The notes under the pieces: model-generated
Seen by the model: only the letters and a program-made list of their open reading frames with translations
What the model was told of the DNA's origin: nothing
Databases searched by the model: none
In this document: piece after piece, positions 34,531-46,559 of the stretch
Numbering within the stretch: position 1 is the first letter of the stretch
Layout: every line of letters begins with the position of its first letter
Assembly: GCF_033115175.1 (NCBI RefSeq)
Contig: NC_084844.1
Coordinates: forward strand, 34,877,885-34,941,884
Direction of reading: 5' to 3'
DNA length: 64,000 nt
Origin: Lepus europaeus
Taxonomy: Eukaryota; Chordata; Mammalia; Lagomorpha; Leporidae
Made by a program: the position numbers and the translations under genes

Positions 34531-34994
34531 AGTAATTATTTAAGGCATGAACTATGATGCCGAAGTCCCGTGAGTTCAGCCTGGATAAATGATTTAACTT
34601 TGCTTTGTTCAGTTTCCTCATCTTAATGGGGTTGTGGAGAATTGTTATTAACATAATTGTGTGAATGCACAGTATGAAAAAACTCTTGTGGATTTCAAGT
34701 ATTTTCTAAAACTTATCTTTTAATTCCTTTTTTTCCATGGAATTTGTGAAGTGCCCTCATATGGACACCACCACTTTTGGAGCATTTTGGAATACTGGAT
34801 CACAGGGTAAGCACTGCACATGTTTACTATTATTACTAATCTTTAGAAACCTCACTTAATTCCATCCCTCAAATGCTTGCCAGTCTTTTCTCATCAAAGA
34901 CAACTAAACTTTATTTGAATCATAATTACATAAAATTTTTAAGGTAATCGTCACTGGCAGAGTACTGTATCAAAGGATTTAGGTATACCTGCTT
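34531..34994. other. Intergenic sequence, nothing recognised
   Basis: AT-rich and apparently unique. No supported gene. Confidence 0.4.
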
Positions 34995-35335
34995 TTTAAA
35001 AGTTTTTATTTATCTATTTTCATTTTATTTGAAAAACAGAGGCAGAGAAAGAGACAGTTCTTCCATCCATTGACTCACTCCCCAAATGCATGCAACAGCA
35101 AGAGCTGGGTCAAGCCAAAGCCAGAAGCCCAGAAGTCAGTGTGGTTTCCACATGGGTAGCAGGGGCCCAGGTTGTTGGGCCATCATCCACTGCCTCCTAG
35201 GGTATACATCCACAGGAGACTGGGTCGGAAGCTGAGGACCTGGGACTCAAGAATCACCTGGAACTGCAGTGTGAGGTTCAGGTGTCCCAAGTGGCTTCTT
35301 AACTGCTGCCCAAGCACCTGCCTCTACATAAACGT
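34995..35335 (-). mobile_element. Old CSINE
   Basis: tttttatttatctattttca to aagtggcttcttaactgctg; diverged body. Confidence 0.65.
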
Positions 35336-35339
35336 TTTG

Positions 35340-36185
35340 TTTCCTTTTGTGAGTAGGTTTCCTGACCTATAGAAGGAGCTATTTGCTCAAGAAAAACAAA
35401 AACAAAACAACCCCCAATTTAATCAGATCCAAGAAGAATAGATTCATTTGAAGAATCTTTTTAAAAATTAGCTATTCAGGCCATATTAATGTTCATAGCG
35501 TGGTTGTAAGAGACAGCAATACCGAGGGACGTGAGTTTGTGAAGGTAGACTTGCTTTTTTCCCTCCTCAGTTTGATTTAAATTTAATATCCTCCCACATT
35601 GGAAAATGATTTACAACAAAAAGATGAACTGGGAGAAACAGGAAAATGGAAACAAGATGTCATTTCTTTCTACTATCCAACAGATTTACCATATGCTTTA
35701 AAAATAATGTTTGGCTATCTACAGTAAAGGAAACAAAATGTTTTTTTAAAATAATCTAACGCTTTCAACTATTTTTACTACCAAACTCTCCCTCCCTTGT
35801 GAACACATTCATCATACTGAGAGCAAAGGTTTATTTAAGCTCCATTTACATCTAAGTTGTTTTTAGCTCATTTCCTCTTTAAAAAAGCAATTGGTGAGTT
35901 TATTTCCCAGTTTAGCTGTTATAATAAAATATAAAAGGCATTTCTGTTTTAGCTCCTAGTATAGCATTATTGAAAGCTACCAAACTCCCAGCAAAATATA
36001 GGACAGTGCTAAATTAGAAACTGCTGGTGTTTCTTCAGCAGCAGCTACTGCACTCTTGGAGTTGTTTTCCCTCTTTTGCTACCAGCACACACCTCTGTGT
36101 ACCAGACAACAAATCCCTAGTATTTCTTTTATAATGGCTTTACTATTCATCTAGCATAAAAATCATCCTTTTATAATATACAGTC
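35340..36185. other. Intergenic sequence, nothing recognised
   Basis: AT-rich DNA without SINEs. No ORF or RNA gene that I can support. Confidence 0.4.
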
Positions 36186-36861
36186 CTGTGGGTTTTAGTA
36201 TGTCCTCAGAATTGTATGATCATCATCAAAATAAATTTGCAACATCTTCTTTGTTCCAAAAAGAAACCCTATACCCAAGAGTGGTCACTCCCCCAGGCAC
36301 TGGCAGCCCCTCATCTACTTTGTGTCTCCATGGATTTGCCTGTTTTGAACAGTTAAATATAAATGGAACCTTAAGTGTGTGGCCTCTTTGGCTTCTTTCA
36401 CTTAGCACAATGTTTTCGAGGTTTATCCGTGTTGAAGCATATAGCAATACTTTATTCCTTTTTATTGCAAAATAATGCTCCATTATATGATTATACCCCA
36501 CGTTGTTGGTTCTTTCCCCAGATGGTAGACATTCGGATTGTTTCTCTCTTGTTACTTATTATGAACAGCGCTACCACAAGCGTTCATGTGCAAGGTTTTG
36601 CATGGATGTATGTCTTCATTTTCTTGAGTGCCTAGGAGTGGAATTGCTGGGTCATATGATGACTCTGGGTTTAACCTTCTGAGACGCACCAGTGTGATTT
36701 CCAGAGCAAGTTTACTAGTTCACGTTCCTCAGCAGGGGATGAGGGTTCCAGTTCTTCCACATTCTCACTGATGCTTGTTGCTGTCTTTGCTGACACTGAG
36801 CATCTTTTCATGTGTTTGTTTTCCATTTGTATGTCTTCTTTGTGGAATTTTTTTTTAAAAA

Positions 36862-37201
36862 AAGATTTATTCATTCATTTATTTATTTTTATTTGAAAGG
36901 CGGAGTTACAGAGAGGCAGAGGTACAGAGAGAGAGAGAGAGGTCTTCTATCCGCTGGTTCACTCCCCAAACACCTGCAATAACTGGAGCTGGGCGATCAG
37001 AAGCCAGGAGCCAGGAGCCTCTTCCTGGTCTCCCATGCAAGTGAAGGAACCCAAGGACTTGAGCAGTCTTCTACTGCTTTCCCATGTGCATTAGTAGGAA
37101 GCTGGATCAGAAGTGGAACAACTGGGACTCAAGCTGGTGCCCATATGAGATGATGGCACTGCATGCAGCAGCTTTACCCACTCTGCCACAGCGCCGGCCC
37201 C
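36862..37201 (-). mobile_element. CSINE, older-tail type
   Basis: attcattcatttatttattt to ctgccacagcgccggcccc; complete, inserted in the L1M. Confidence 0.88.
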
Positions 37202-37242
37202 TTTGATGCTTTTTGAAAAAGGTTTTTTATCTTCTTACTGAG

Positions 37243-37583
37243 GTGTTTTTTTTTTTTTTTTTTTGACAGGCAGAGTTAGACAGTGAGAGAGAAATAGACA
37301 GAGAGAAAGGTCTTCTTTTTCTGTTGGTTCAGCCCACAAATGGCTGCTACGGCCAGTAAGCTGCGCTGATCCGAAGCCAGGAGCCAGGTGCTTCCTCCTG
37401 GTCTCCCATGCGGGTGCAGGGCCCAAGCACTTAGGCCATCCTCCACTGCCTTCCTGGGCCACAGCAGAGAGCTGGACTGGAAGAGGAGCAACCAGGACAG
37501 AATCCAGGCCCCAACTGGGTCTAGAACCCGGGGTGCCAGTGCTGCAGGCAGAGGATTAGCCAAGAGAGCCGCAGCGCCAGCCT
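37243..37583 (-). mobile_element. CSINE, recent subfamily
   Basis: Full-length with TSD cttcttactgag on both sides (37230-37241 and 37582-37593). Inserted in the L1M. Confidence 0.92.
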
Positions 37584-37716
37584 TCTTACTGAGTTTTAAG
37601 AGTTCTCTGTGTTTTAGATACCCCAGTCCCATATCAGATGTATGATTTGTAAATACTTTCTTCCATTTGCTGAGTTGTCTTTTTACCTTCTTCTTAGTAT
37701 TTTTTTTTAATCTGTT

Positions 37717-38036
37717 TATATTTATTTGTTAGGCAGAGTGACAGGAAGTGAGAGGGAGGGAAGGAAAAAGAGAGATCTTCCATGCACTGGTACACTCCCC
37801 AAATGCCCCCAACAGTTCCAGGCCAGGGTGAATCCATTAGCCAGGAACTCCATCTGGGTCTCCCACATGGGAGACAGGAACCCAAGTATGTCAGCCATCA
37901 CCTGCTGCCTCCCAGGTGTACACTAGCAGAGAGCTGGATTGGAAGTAGAGGTGCGGGCTGCAAATTGGCACTCTCATATGGGATGTGGGATCTCAAGCAG
38001 CAGCTTAAACCACTGAGCCACAGTGCCCATCCGGGT
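37717..38036 (-). mobile_element. Old CSINE
   Basis: tttatatttatttgttaggc to gagccacagtgcccatcc, diverged. Confidence 0.75.
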
Positions 38037-38244
38037 ATTTCTTGAAGGACTAAACATTTTAATTTTCATCAAGTCCAGTTTATTGTTTTTCTTTGACCAC
38101 TGTGTTTCTGATGTCATATCTAAGAAATTGTTCTTAACCCAAGATGTCTTTATGGTTTTTTTTCTAAGACTTTTATAGCATTAGCTCTTATATTTGAGCA
38201 GAGTATGAAGTACAAATTCAGATTATTATTATTTTTATTTTATT

Positions 38245-38530
38245 TTTTAAAAGATTTTGTTTATTTATTTGAGAGGTAGAGTTACAGACAAACTCCCCAA
38301 ATAGCTGCGATGTCCAGAGCTGGGCCAATCTGAAGGCAGGAGCCAGGTGTTTCTTCAGGTCTCCCACATGGTTGTAGGGGCCCAACAACGTGGGCCATCT
38401 TCTCCTGCTTTCCCAGGCCATAGCTGAGAGCTGGATTGTAAGTGGAGCAATTGGGACTCAAACAGGTGCCCATATGGGATGCTGGCACTGCAGGCGGAGA
38501 CTTAACCTACTATGCCATAGCATTGGCCCC
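38245..38530 (-). mobile_element. CSINE, older copy
   Basis: tttttaaaagattttgttta to atgccatagcattggcccc. Confidence 0.8.
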
Positions 38531-38699
38531 AGATTATTATTTTTCAATCCAGTTTCCCTAGAACTATTTAATGAAGGACTCTCCTTATCCCACTGAATTT
38601 TCTTGGCATCTTTGTCAAAAATCAGTTGACTGTAAATGTAAAAGTTTATTTCTGGACTCTATTTCTTCTCCATTGGTCTCTATATATTAGCTCTTTTTT

Positions 38700-39038
38700 C
38701 TAAAGATTTATTTATTTATTCGAAAGTCAGAATTACACAGAGAGAAGAGAGGTAGAGAGAGAGAGAGAGAGAGAGAGAGGTCTTCCATCCGATGGTTCAC
38801 TCCCCAATTGGCCGCAACAGCCGGAGCTGTGCCAATCCGAAGGCAGGAGGCAGGAGCTTCTTCCATGTCTCCATGTGGGTGCAGGGGCCCAAGGATTTGG
38901 GCCATCTTGTACTGCTTTCCCAGGCCATAGCAGAGAGCTGTATCGGAAGAGGAGCAGCCGGGACTAGAACCGGCGCCCATATGGGATGCCGGTGCTTCAG
39001 GCAGGGCGCCAACCTGCTGCGCCACAGTGCTGGCCCCT
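38700..39038 (-). mobile_element. CSINE, older-tail type
   Basis: aaagatttatttatttattc to cgccacagtgctggcccc, with a (GA)n block at 38755-38779. Flanking repeat ctctatatatt on both sides. Confidence 0.9.
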
Positions 39039-40224
39039 CTATATATTTTCTTATTCCAGTACCACACTATCTTGATTGCTGTAGCTTTGTAGTATGTTTT
39101 GTTTTTCTCCTTTGTTCTCCTTCAAGATTGTTTTGGGACCCTTGCATTTCTTTCATTGTTTTTCTGCCGAGAGTGTGTGTGTGCGTGTGTGCATGTGTTT
39201 AACATTCATCCATTAATTTTTAACTCTTTTTTTTAAAAAATAAAATTAGAAATCTACTTTTAATGCTTTGGGGTGGATTTGGGGTGTACACTGGGAAGAG
39301 GTAACTCCTTCACCCCCTAGGAGTGGCCCAGGGGGAAAGCAGCCAGCTAAGGGGAGGGAACCACAAAAGGTACCCACCCTGCAGACTGCCCTGGGTGCGA
39401 GGACCCGGGAGCACTCCTGCAGGGGACAGCTGGTCATGAAGTCACCGAGCTACTTGGAGTCCTCCCTTTTTCTGCTTATGCTGCATTGTCGGGTGAGCAC
39501 CTTCCCCTAACCGAATCGCTGTACTTTTTGGTGAGCTCCTGGCCGGTGAGTTCCTGCCTAATTTCCAGCTCCTAGCACTATTCGTGGCTAAGGATCAGCC
39601 AGATCATACAGTGTGTGAGAGTCTGCCCAGGTTCTTCTTGGCAGATTTAACTGAGTGTTTTATGAATCCATTTTTCTCTCATTTGCGTACCCATGGTACT
39701 TTTTTTTTTTTTTTTAAGTTTTTTTCAGTGGTTTTCCTGGATTCCCTTGCATTTCATATGAATTTTAGGATAAGCTAGATCATTTCTACGAGAAAGGAAA
39801 TAGAGGTTGGTATGACTGTATAGATCAACTTGGAAATTATTCCCATATTAACAATGTTAAGTCTTCTGGTCCATAAACATGTCTTTCCATTGATTTAGGT
39901 CTTCTTTAATTTCTTTTAACAGTGTTTTTAGTTTTCAATGTACATGTCACACCTCCTTTGTTAAACTTCTTCCTGAGTGTTTTATCCTTTTAATACTGTT
40001 GTAAATGGAGTAATTTCTTGATTTCATTGCTAGGCTGTTCATTTCCGGTGTGTAGACATGCAACTGTTCTTTGTTTACTGATCTTATATCCCGCAGTGTT
40101 GCTGTCCTTGTTTATCATTGGAGTGTAACTTTATATGGATTTCTTAGGATATTCTCTATATAAGATCATATCATATGTGAATAGATAGTTTTACTCTCAG
40201 CAATGATCTTTAAAGACTATTTTA

Positions 40225-40560
40225 TGGGTTGGGTGTTTGGCCTAGTAATTAAGATGCCACTTGGGATGTCAACATCCTATATGGGCATGCCTGAGTTTGA
40301 GTCCTGGCTCTGTCACAGATTTTTGATTCCTGCTAATGCACCCTGGGAGGCAGCAGGTGATGGTTCAAGTATTTGAATCCTAACACCTACACAGGAGACC
40401 TGTACTAAGTTCCTCGCTCCCAGCTTCAGCCAAGCCCAGCTCCAGCCACTGTGGGCATTTTGGAAGTGAGCCAGTGAATGGGAACTTTCATTTTGTCTCT
40501 CTGTCTCTCTTTTTTCTATCTCTGCCTCCCTAGATGCGTACATACATACATACATAATTT
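40225..40560 (+). mobile_element. Old CSINE-like element with (CATA)n
   Basis: Starts atgggttgggtgtttggcct, ends with CT-rich sequence and a (cata) run at 40536-40554. Same old family as 6143 and 43530. Confidence 0.65.
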
Positions 40561-41749
40561 AAAAATATAATATGGTAAATTTAAAAAAATTATTCTGCCT
40601 GGAGGTTATATACATTGCTTCTGCTCCCAACTTTTTAGGGGGAAAAAAATCCTGTTTTACACTCTAGAAAAAATTCAGTCCACTGTTTATATTGAAACTG
40701 ATTTCAAAGGCTTTGGACGGACATACTACTAATACTATTGCTTTGGAATCAGTTTCTCATGTAGAATTGGAATAAAAACTGGTGAACTATTTCTATTGTT
40801 CTTGCTAAAGAAAAAATCTCATGGACACACAGTAAAGGGATTTATGGAAAGCATCTTGGGGAACTCCTGAAATTAGCAGCAGAACCAGAGAATGAAGCTT
40901 GGAAAACAAGCAGCAGTGAAGTGGGGCAGGCCGTGGAAGACGGAGCGGAGGGCCGCGCCACAGGAACCATCTGGAGAGGGCTTGCTATCTCACTGTCTGG
41001 ACAGCTGCCACTGCCGTCAGCACTGTCCTCCAACTGCCCTTGTGTCACTGTGTCCCTCACTCAGGATTAAGGTTCCAAGTGAGAGAATCTGATTGGCCAA
41101 GCCCAGACCATCTTGCTGTACATCTGTTGCCTGGTGTAGGGGAAATGGTGGAATATCTGACCTCACAGGTTTTCAGAGTGGGAAGCTGGGGCTGGACTCT
41201 CAGCAAGGCATATGCAGCAGAGGAGCTTCCCTAGTTAGGAAGATGATGCCGATAGTAAAGGAACAACAACAACAACAAAATCACAACTGTCACTGTAGTT
41301 CATGATTATTCAAAGTTAAGACAGACACACTCTGGGTGTTCTTTATTACAAATCATTATTGTGTTCACAAGCCTACATTTATAGTTAAACCTGCTTTTCT
41401 GCTTTTATATATATAATTGTAAGTAATATAATAAGCAGACACATAATCTCAAAGTTACTACATAATACTTCTTTCTATTTATTTAGATAAAAAATTCCTA
41501 TCATTTTGTACATATGGTTTTATTCCTGATTCTAAAACATTTTATCTACTTTGCCTGTAACAATTCTTTAGAGAAATATTCTAGCTATCAATTAATAACA
41601 TAAAGGAAAAAACTTACTAAATATTGAAGATAATTGGTTATAAGAGGCCACTAATACTGCTAAGAATACAGCATGACCCTCAAACCACTTGAATTAGTAA
41701 GCTTCAGGAGTAAGATATGCTACAGCAAGAGTTACTTAAATAAGCCACT
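40561..41749. other. Intergenic sequence, nothing recognised
   Basis: Mixed composition with a (caa) run at 41263-41278 and an AT-rich right half. The short open frames near 40.9-41.3 kb show no family resemblance. Confidence 0.4.
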
Positions 41750-42092
41750 TTTTTTTTTTTTTTTTTGACAGGCAGAGTGGACAGTGAGAGAGAGACAGAG
41801 AGAAAGGTCTTCCTTTACCGTTGGTTCACCCTCCAATGGCCGCCGCGGTAGGCGTGCTGCGGCCGGCGCACCGCGCTGATCCGATGGCAGGAGCCAGGTG
41901 CTTCTCCTGGTCTCCCATGGGGTGCAGGGCCCAAGCACTTGGGCCATCCTCCACTGCACTCCCTGGCCACAGCAGAGAGCTAGCCTGGAAGAGGGGCAAC
42001 CGGGATAGGATCGGTGCCCCGACCGGGACTTGAACCCGGTGTGCCGGTGCCGCAAGGCGGAGGATTAGCCTAGTGAGCCGCGGCGCCGGCCT
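41750..42092 (-). mobile_element. CSINE, recent subfamily
   Basis: Full-length; TSD taaataagccactt at 41738-41751 and 42092-42105. Confidence 0.93.
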
Positions 42093-42208
42093 AAATAAGC
42101 CACTTCTTAATGATGAGTCAGTTGTCATTGCGCCATTTCAGTATAGAAGTTGTATTCTCTAAGTCCAGTTTCAGGAGCTTAACTATTAGTTTGCTAGGAG
42201 CGGTTCAA

Positions 42209-42233
42209 GGAAAAAAAAAAAAAAAAAAAAAAA
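42209..42233. repeat. Poly(A) tract without a visible SINE body
   Basis: A run of about 25 A. The sequence to its left does not look like any CSINE or L1 end I can name. Confidence 0.6.
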
Positions 42234-42734
42234 GAGCTAAAGCCTTCCCTGAATTTGTATCACGTGAATGTGTGGCACCACTCCTAGTTGCGTGTATTTC
42301 CCACATGTTGCACCACAGCGTTACTGACAGGTGTTGGGATGTGTGGTGTGTATATACACGTGCACTCTTCTGTACAAATGGTATCTCTCCTCTCTTGCTG
42401 CTTGAGTAGTAACTATTTTTTTGTGTGTCTTTGGTGCTCTGCCATCAGGGCCCTGCTGCCAAGGGAGGCAGTGCCATTCCCAGGATGGACTAGTATATCA
42501 ACCAACCCAAAGCCCACGTCCCCAGCTCCTTCCTTGAGTTCTTAGCTATCAGCCTCAACCCAGACTCAAATCATGCTCCTGCCCCCGCCACCCCAGGTAC
42601 CTGACACCCCAGAGCCCACTGAAGTTACTCAAACGGGCCAACCCTGAGCCTGTTTACCTGCCTCATCCATTCCTTCCCATGGAAGCCGTGATAAAACTCC
42701 TGTCACATTTCCCCTCATTCCTTTTTTTTTTTAA

Positions 42735-43045
42735 TTTTTTAAGATTTTTAAAATTTTTTTTTGAGAAATAGAGTTACAGACAGAGAGAGATATAGAGAGA
42801 GACATCTTCCATCCATTGGTTCACTCCCCAAATGGCCGCAGTGGCTGGAGCTGGGCCAAGCCAAAGCCTGGAGGAACTTCTTCCAGGTCTCCCACGTGGG
42901 TGTAGGGATCCAATCACCCGGGCCATCTTCCACTGCTTTCCCAAGCCATTAGCAGGCAGCTGGATCAGAAGTGGAGCAGCTGGGACATGAAACAGCACCT
43001 ATATTGGATGCCTGCTTAACCTACCATGCCACAGTGCCAGCCCCT
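42735..43045 (-). mobile_element. CSINE, older copy
   Basis: ttttttgagaaatagagtta to atgccacagtgccagcccc. Confidence 0.82.
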
Positions 43046-43179
43046 CCCCTCAGTCCTTCTCCCTACTGACTAACCTCAGTCTCTCTCTGTGAGCCCTACA
43101 TGGCATAACTCCAGTTTGCAGGTATTTGTGAGTAAAAAAATCTTCTTTCTTCAGAACAATGCTCTGCATGTCTACTTAT

Positions 43180-43530
43180 TTTTTTTTTTAATTTATTTAT
43201 TTGAAAGTCAGAGTTACACAGAGAGAGAAGGAGAGGCAGAGGCAGAGGCAGAGAGAGAGAGAGAGAGAGAGGTCTTCCATATGCAGGTTCACTCCCCAGT
43301 TGGCCGCAATGGCTGGAGCTGCACCGATCCTAAGCCAGGAGCCAGAAGCTTCTTCCAGGTCTCCCAGGTGGGTGCAGGGGCCCAAGGACTTGGGCCATTT
43401 TCTACTGTTTTCCCAGGCCATAGCAGAGAGCTACATCAGAAGTAGAGCAGCCAGGACTTGAACCGGCTCTCATATGGAATGCCAGCACTGCAGGTGGCAG
43501 CTTTACCTGCTATGCCACAGTGCCAGCCCC
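43180..43530 (-). mobile_element. CSINE, older-tail type
   Basis: ttaatttatttatttgaaag to tgccacagtgccagcccc, with (ggcaga)n/(ga)n at 43238-43271. Confidence 0.87.
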
Positions 43531-43840
43531 TGGCATAGGGTTTAAGAAGCTGCTTGAAACACCTGCATCCCATATTAGAGTATGTGGATTTGAATTCTGG
43601 CTTAGCTCCCAATTCCAGTTTCCTCCCAGTGCACACCCTGGGAGGCACTGGTGATGGCTCAAGAATTTGGGTTCCTGCCACCCACATAAGAGACTTGGAT
43701 TGAGTCCCTGGCTCCTAGCTTTGGTCTGGCTCAGCCCTAGTCATTGTGGATGTTTGGGGAATAAACCAATTAATGGGAGTTCTGTTTCTCAAAAAAATAA
43801 TAATAAGAAGAAATTAAATTTTAAAGAAAGAACAAGTCCC
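43531..43840 (+). mobile_element. Old CSINE-like element
   Basis: tggcatagggtttaagaagc to a (taa/aag)-rich tail; contains gtgatggctcaagaatttgg. Abuts the previous copy. Confidence 0.65.
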
Positions 43841-43847
43841 AGGTATG

Positions 43848-44310
43848 GGGGTACTTCAAAAAGTTTATAGAAAAATGAAATTGAAACATTACTTTGGTGC
43901 AAAAAATTGTTGAAATCCTTGCATAGTGTTTTTTTTTTTTTTTTGGACAGGCAGAGTTAGTGAGAGAAAGAGAGAGAAAGGTCTTCCTTCTGTTGGCTCA
44001 CCCCCCAAATGGCGTGCTGCGGCCAGTATACCACGCCGATCTGAAGCCAGGAGCCAGGTGCTTCCTCCTGGTCTCCCATGCGGGTGCAGGTGCCCAGGCA
44101 CTTGGGCCATCCTCCACTGCCTTCCCAGGCCATAGCAGAGAGCTGGACTGGAAGAGGAGCAACCGGGACAGAATCCGGCGCCCTAACTGGGACTAGAACC
44201 CAGGGTGCCGTGCCGCAGGTGGAGGATTAGCCTAGTGAGCCACGGCGCCGGCCCATAGTTTTTCATAATATGCATTTTCCATGAACTCTGAACACATACA
44301 AAGAGTGAGC
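43848..44310. mobile_element. Mariner-like MITE split by a recent CSINE
   Basis: Left end gggggtacttcaaaaagttt, right part ttttccatgaactctgaac, with cataatatgcattttc before it. A full-length recent CSINE (43932-44255, -) sits inside; catagtgtttt left and catagtttttc right mark its target repeat. Confidence 0.65.
43932..44255 (-). mobile_element. CSINE, recent subfamily, inside MITE
   Basis: ggacaggcagagttagtgag to gagccacggcgccggcc. Confidence 0.9.
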
Positions 44311-44780
44311 ATTGAATAACTCCTGTTACAGGGCTGTTATGTTGAATCTTTTTTTCTTTTCCCCCAAAACTAACATGAAGCAGTCTGCAGCGAAGACTAA
44401 AATAATTAAAAAAGAAGAGACATCTGAGTCAGGAAAAAGTGAATAAGAGTTAATGTATGCTTTGGATTCCCATCAGACTGATTAACCATTCCTTCTAGGA
44501 GCTGAGGCCCAGGAGACTTTTTGGAGTAGTAGCCCTGCATTCTGCAGAGCAGAACCATGCATCTCTCATATAACCAAAGTGCTCCACAGAATAGGAGTTG
44601 AGATAGAGTTGGTGGTGGTTATGGTTAGAGCCATTGTCTCCTTGATATTTTGTGTTTGCAGCCTATGAATTTTCACAACTTCTACAAACCCTAGTTTCTC
44701 AAGATTTCTCATTAGAATCCTCAAGAATTAACAATATTTAACCTTTCAGTGGCTGGTATCTTCCATTGTGTCTTTTTTTT
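44311..44780. other. Intergenic sequence, nothing firm
   Basis: A 23-codon Lys-rich frame from ATG at 44375 is present on the + strand but has no support as a gene. Otherwise unremarkable. Confidence 0.35.
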
Positions 44781-44782
44781 TT

Positions 44783-45082
44783 TTTTAAGACTTATTTATT
44801 TGAAAGCAGAGGTGTGTGTGTGTGTGGGTGTTCCATCCACTGGTTCACTCCCAAAGGCTGCAGTGGTCGGAGCTTAGCCAATCTGAACCCAGGAACCAGG
44901 AGCTTCTTTCAGGTCTCCCATGTGGGTGCAGGGGCCTAAGCACTTGGGTCATATCCTGCTTTCCCAGGCCGTAGCAGAGAGCTGGATCAGAAGTGGTGCA
45001 GCCAGGACTCAAACCGGGACCCATATGGGATGCTGGCACTGCAAGCGACAGCTTTACCTGCTATGCCACAGAGCCAGCCCCT
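44783..45082 (-). mobile_element. CSINE, older copy with (GT)n
   Basis: tttttttaagacttatttat to atgccacagagccagcccc; a (gt) run at 44813-44826 replaces the usual (ga) region. Confidence 0.82.
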
Positions 45083-45174
45083 TCCATCAGTGTCTTTGTA
45101 AATATTGGTTCATGATTTTTCCTGAAAGATCATCTTATTGGGATATAGTTCTAGTTTGACACTTTCTTTTTAGA

Positions 45175-45372
45175 CTTTAAGATATTATCCTTATAAAGTT
45201 AATTGAAAATTGATCTTAGTGGAGAATGGAACTGGGAATGGGAGAGGGAGAAGGAGGAGGGGTGGGAGTGTGGGTGGGAAGGTGAGTATGGTAGGAAGAA
45301 TCACTATATTCCTAAAGTTATACTTATGAAATGCATGAAGTTTGTGTTTCTTAAATAAAAGGTTTCTTTGGT
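45175..45372 (+). mobile_element. LINE-1 3' end
   Basis: Plus-orientation copy of the same L1 3' end, with the G-rich block (gggagagggagaaggaggag) and the end tcttaaataaaaggtttctt carrying AATAAA. Confidence 0.6.
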
Positions 45373-45394
45373 AAAAACAAAAGATGTTATCCCC

Positions 45395-45690
45395 TAGGGT
45401 GGGCATTATGGCACAATGGGTTAAGCTCTTGCTGGGGATGCCCATACCCTCAGCAGGGTGCTGGTTCCAGTCCTAACTACTCCACTTCTGATCCAGTTCC
45501 CTGCTGTTGTACACCCTGGGAGGTGGCAGGTAATCACTCAAGTATTTGAGTCCCTGCCCAACATGTGGGAGACCCAAATGGAGTTCTGGGCATCTAGCTT
45601 TGACCTGGCCTGGCCTAGCTGTTGTTGGAGTTAACCAGCAGATGGAAGTTCTCTGTCCCCCTGTCCCTGCTTTCTATCACTTTTTCATTG
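45395..45690 (+). mobile_element. Old CSINE-like element
   Basis: ctagggtgggcattatggca to ctctgtccccctgtccctgc. Confidence 0.65.
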
Positions 45691-45804
45691 TTACTATTGA
45701 GAAACCTGCTGTCATTTTCATTTGTTCCTTTGTAGGTAAGCATTTTTCTTTAGCTGTTTGAGGATCTTTTTCTTATGTTTGATTTTCTGTAGTTTGTACT
45801 ATAG

Positions 45805-46117
45805 TATTTTTTTAAGATTTATTTTATTTATTTGAAAGAGTTACAGAGAGAGACAGAGAAAGGCCTTCCATTTGCTGGTTCATTCTCCAAATGGCTGCAA
45901 CAGCTGGGACTGGGCCAAGCCCAAACCCGGAGCCTGGAACTTCATCTCCCCCACTGGTGCAGGGGCCCAAGGACTTGGGCCATCTGCTGCTGTTTTCCCA
46001 GATTCATTAACAGGGAGCTGGATCAGAAGTGGAGCAGCTGGGGCTTGAACTGGTGCCCATAGAGAATGGTGGCATTGCAGGAGGTGGCTTAACTCATTGT
46101 GCCACAATGCCAGCCCC
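45805..46117 (-). mobile_element. CSINE, older copy
   Basis: tttttttaagatttatttta to tgccacaatgccagcccc. Confidence 0.85.
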
Positions 46118-46140
46118 TGTTATATGTCTGATGGCGATAC

Positions 46141-46461
46141 TTTTTTTTTTTTTAAAGATTTATTTATTTATTTGATAGGCAGAGTTATACAGACAGAGAT
46201 CTTCCATCTGCTGGTTCACTCCCCAAAGGGCTGCAACAACCAGGGATAGGCCAGGCTGGAGTCAGGATCCAGGAGCTTCTTCCAGGTCTCCCACATGGGT
46301 GCAGGGACTCAAGCAACTGGGCCATCCTCCACTGCCATCCCAAGGCACACTAGCCGGGAGCTGGGTCAGAAGTGGAGCAGCCACGACTTGAACTGGAGCC
46401 CATATCAGATGCTGGCGCTGCAGGCTGTGGCTTTAACCTGCTGAGCCACAGCGCCAGCCCC
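46141..46461 (-). mobile_element. CSINE, older-tail type
   Basis: tttttttttttaaagattta to gagccacagcgccagcccc. Same orientation as and only about 25 bp from the previous copy. Confidence 0.87.
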
Positions 46462-46559
46462 AGTGTAGATACATTTTTATTTACCTGGATTGAGATTCAC
46501 TGGGTTTCTTCAAACTAAGAATTTGAGACTTAGGAATTTTGGGGCGTTCTCAGTCATAA

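Larger units (their letters stand above)
36186..40200 (-). mobile_element. Ancient L1M element, antisense, split by several CSINEs
   Basis: Pieces between SINEs read in order as an antisense L1M 3' region. Examples are aacagcgctaccacaagcgt and aggagtggaattgctgggtc (36.5-36.7 kb), cagatgtatgatttgtaaat (37.6 kb), tcatatctaagaaattgttc (38.1 kb) and ttttggtc-type ORF2 3' sequence such as gattccc ttgcatttcat to gaattttaggataagct (39.7-39.8 kb). CSINEs at 36862, 37243, 37717, 38245 and 38700 cut it. Confidence 0.7.

Noticed and set aside
33935-34654. A 239-codon - strand open frame
   Set aside because: It is made of the two inverted CSINEs at 33938-34530; no domain.
34750-34812. Possible exon before a gtaagc donor-like site
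   Set aside because: A single donor-like word with no matching acceptor, conserved peptide or partner exon.
44375-44446. A short Lys-rich frame (MKQSAAKTKIIKKEE start)
   Set aside because: Only 23 codons, no splice or family support; possibly a scrap of an old processed pseudogene.
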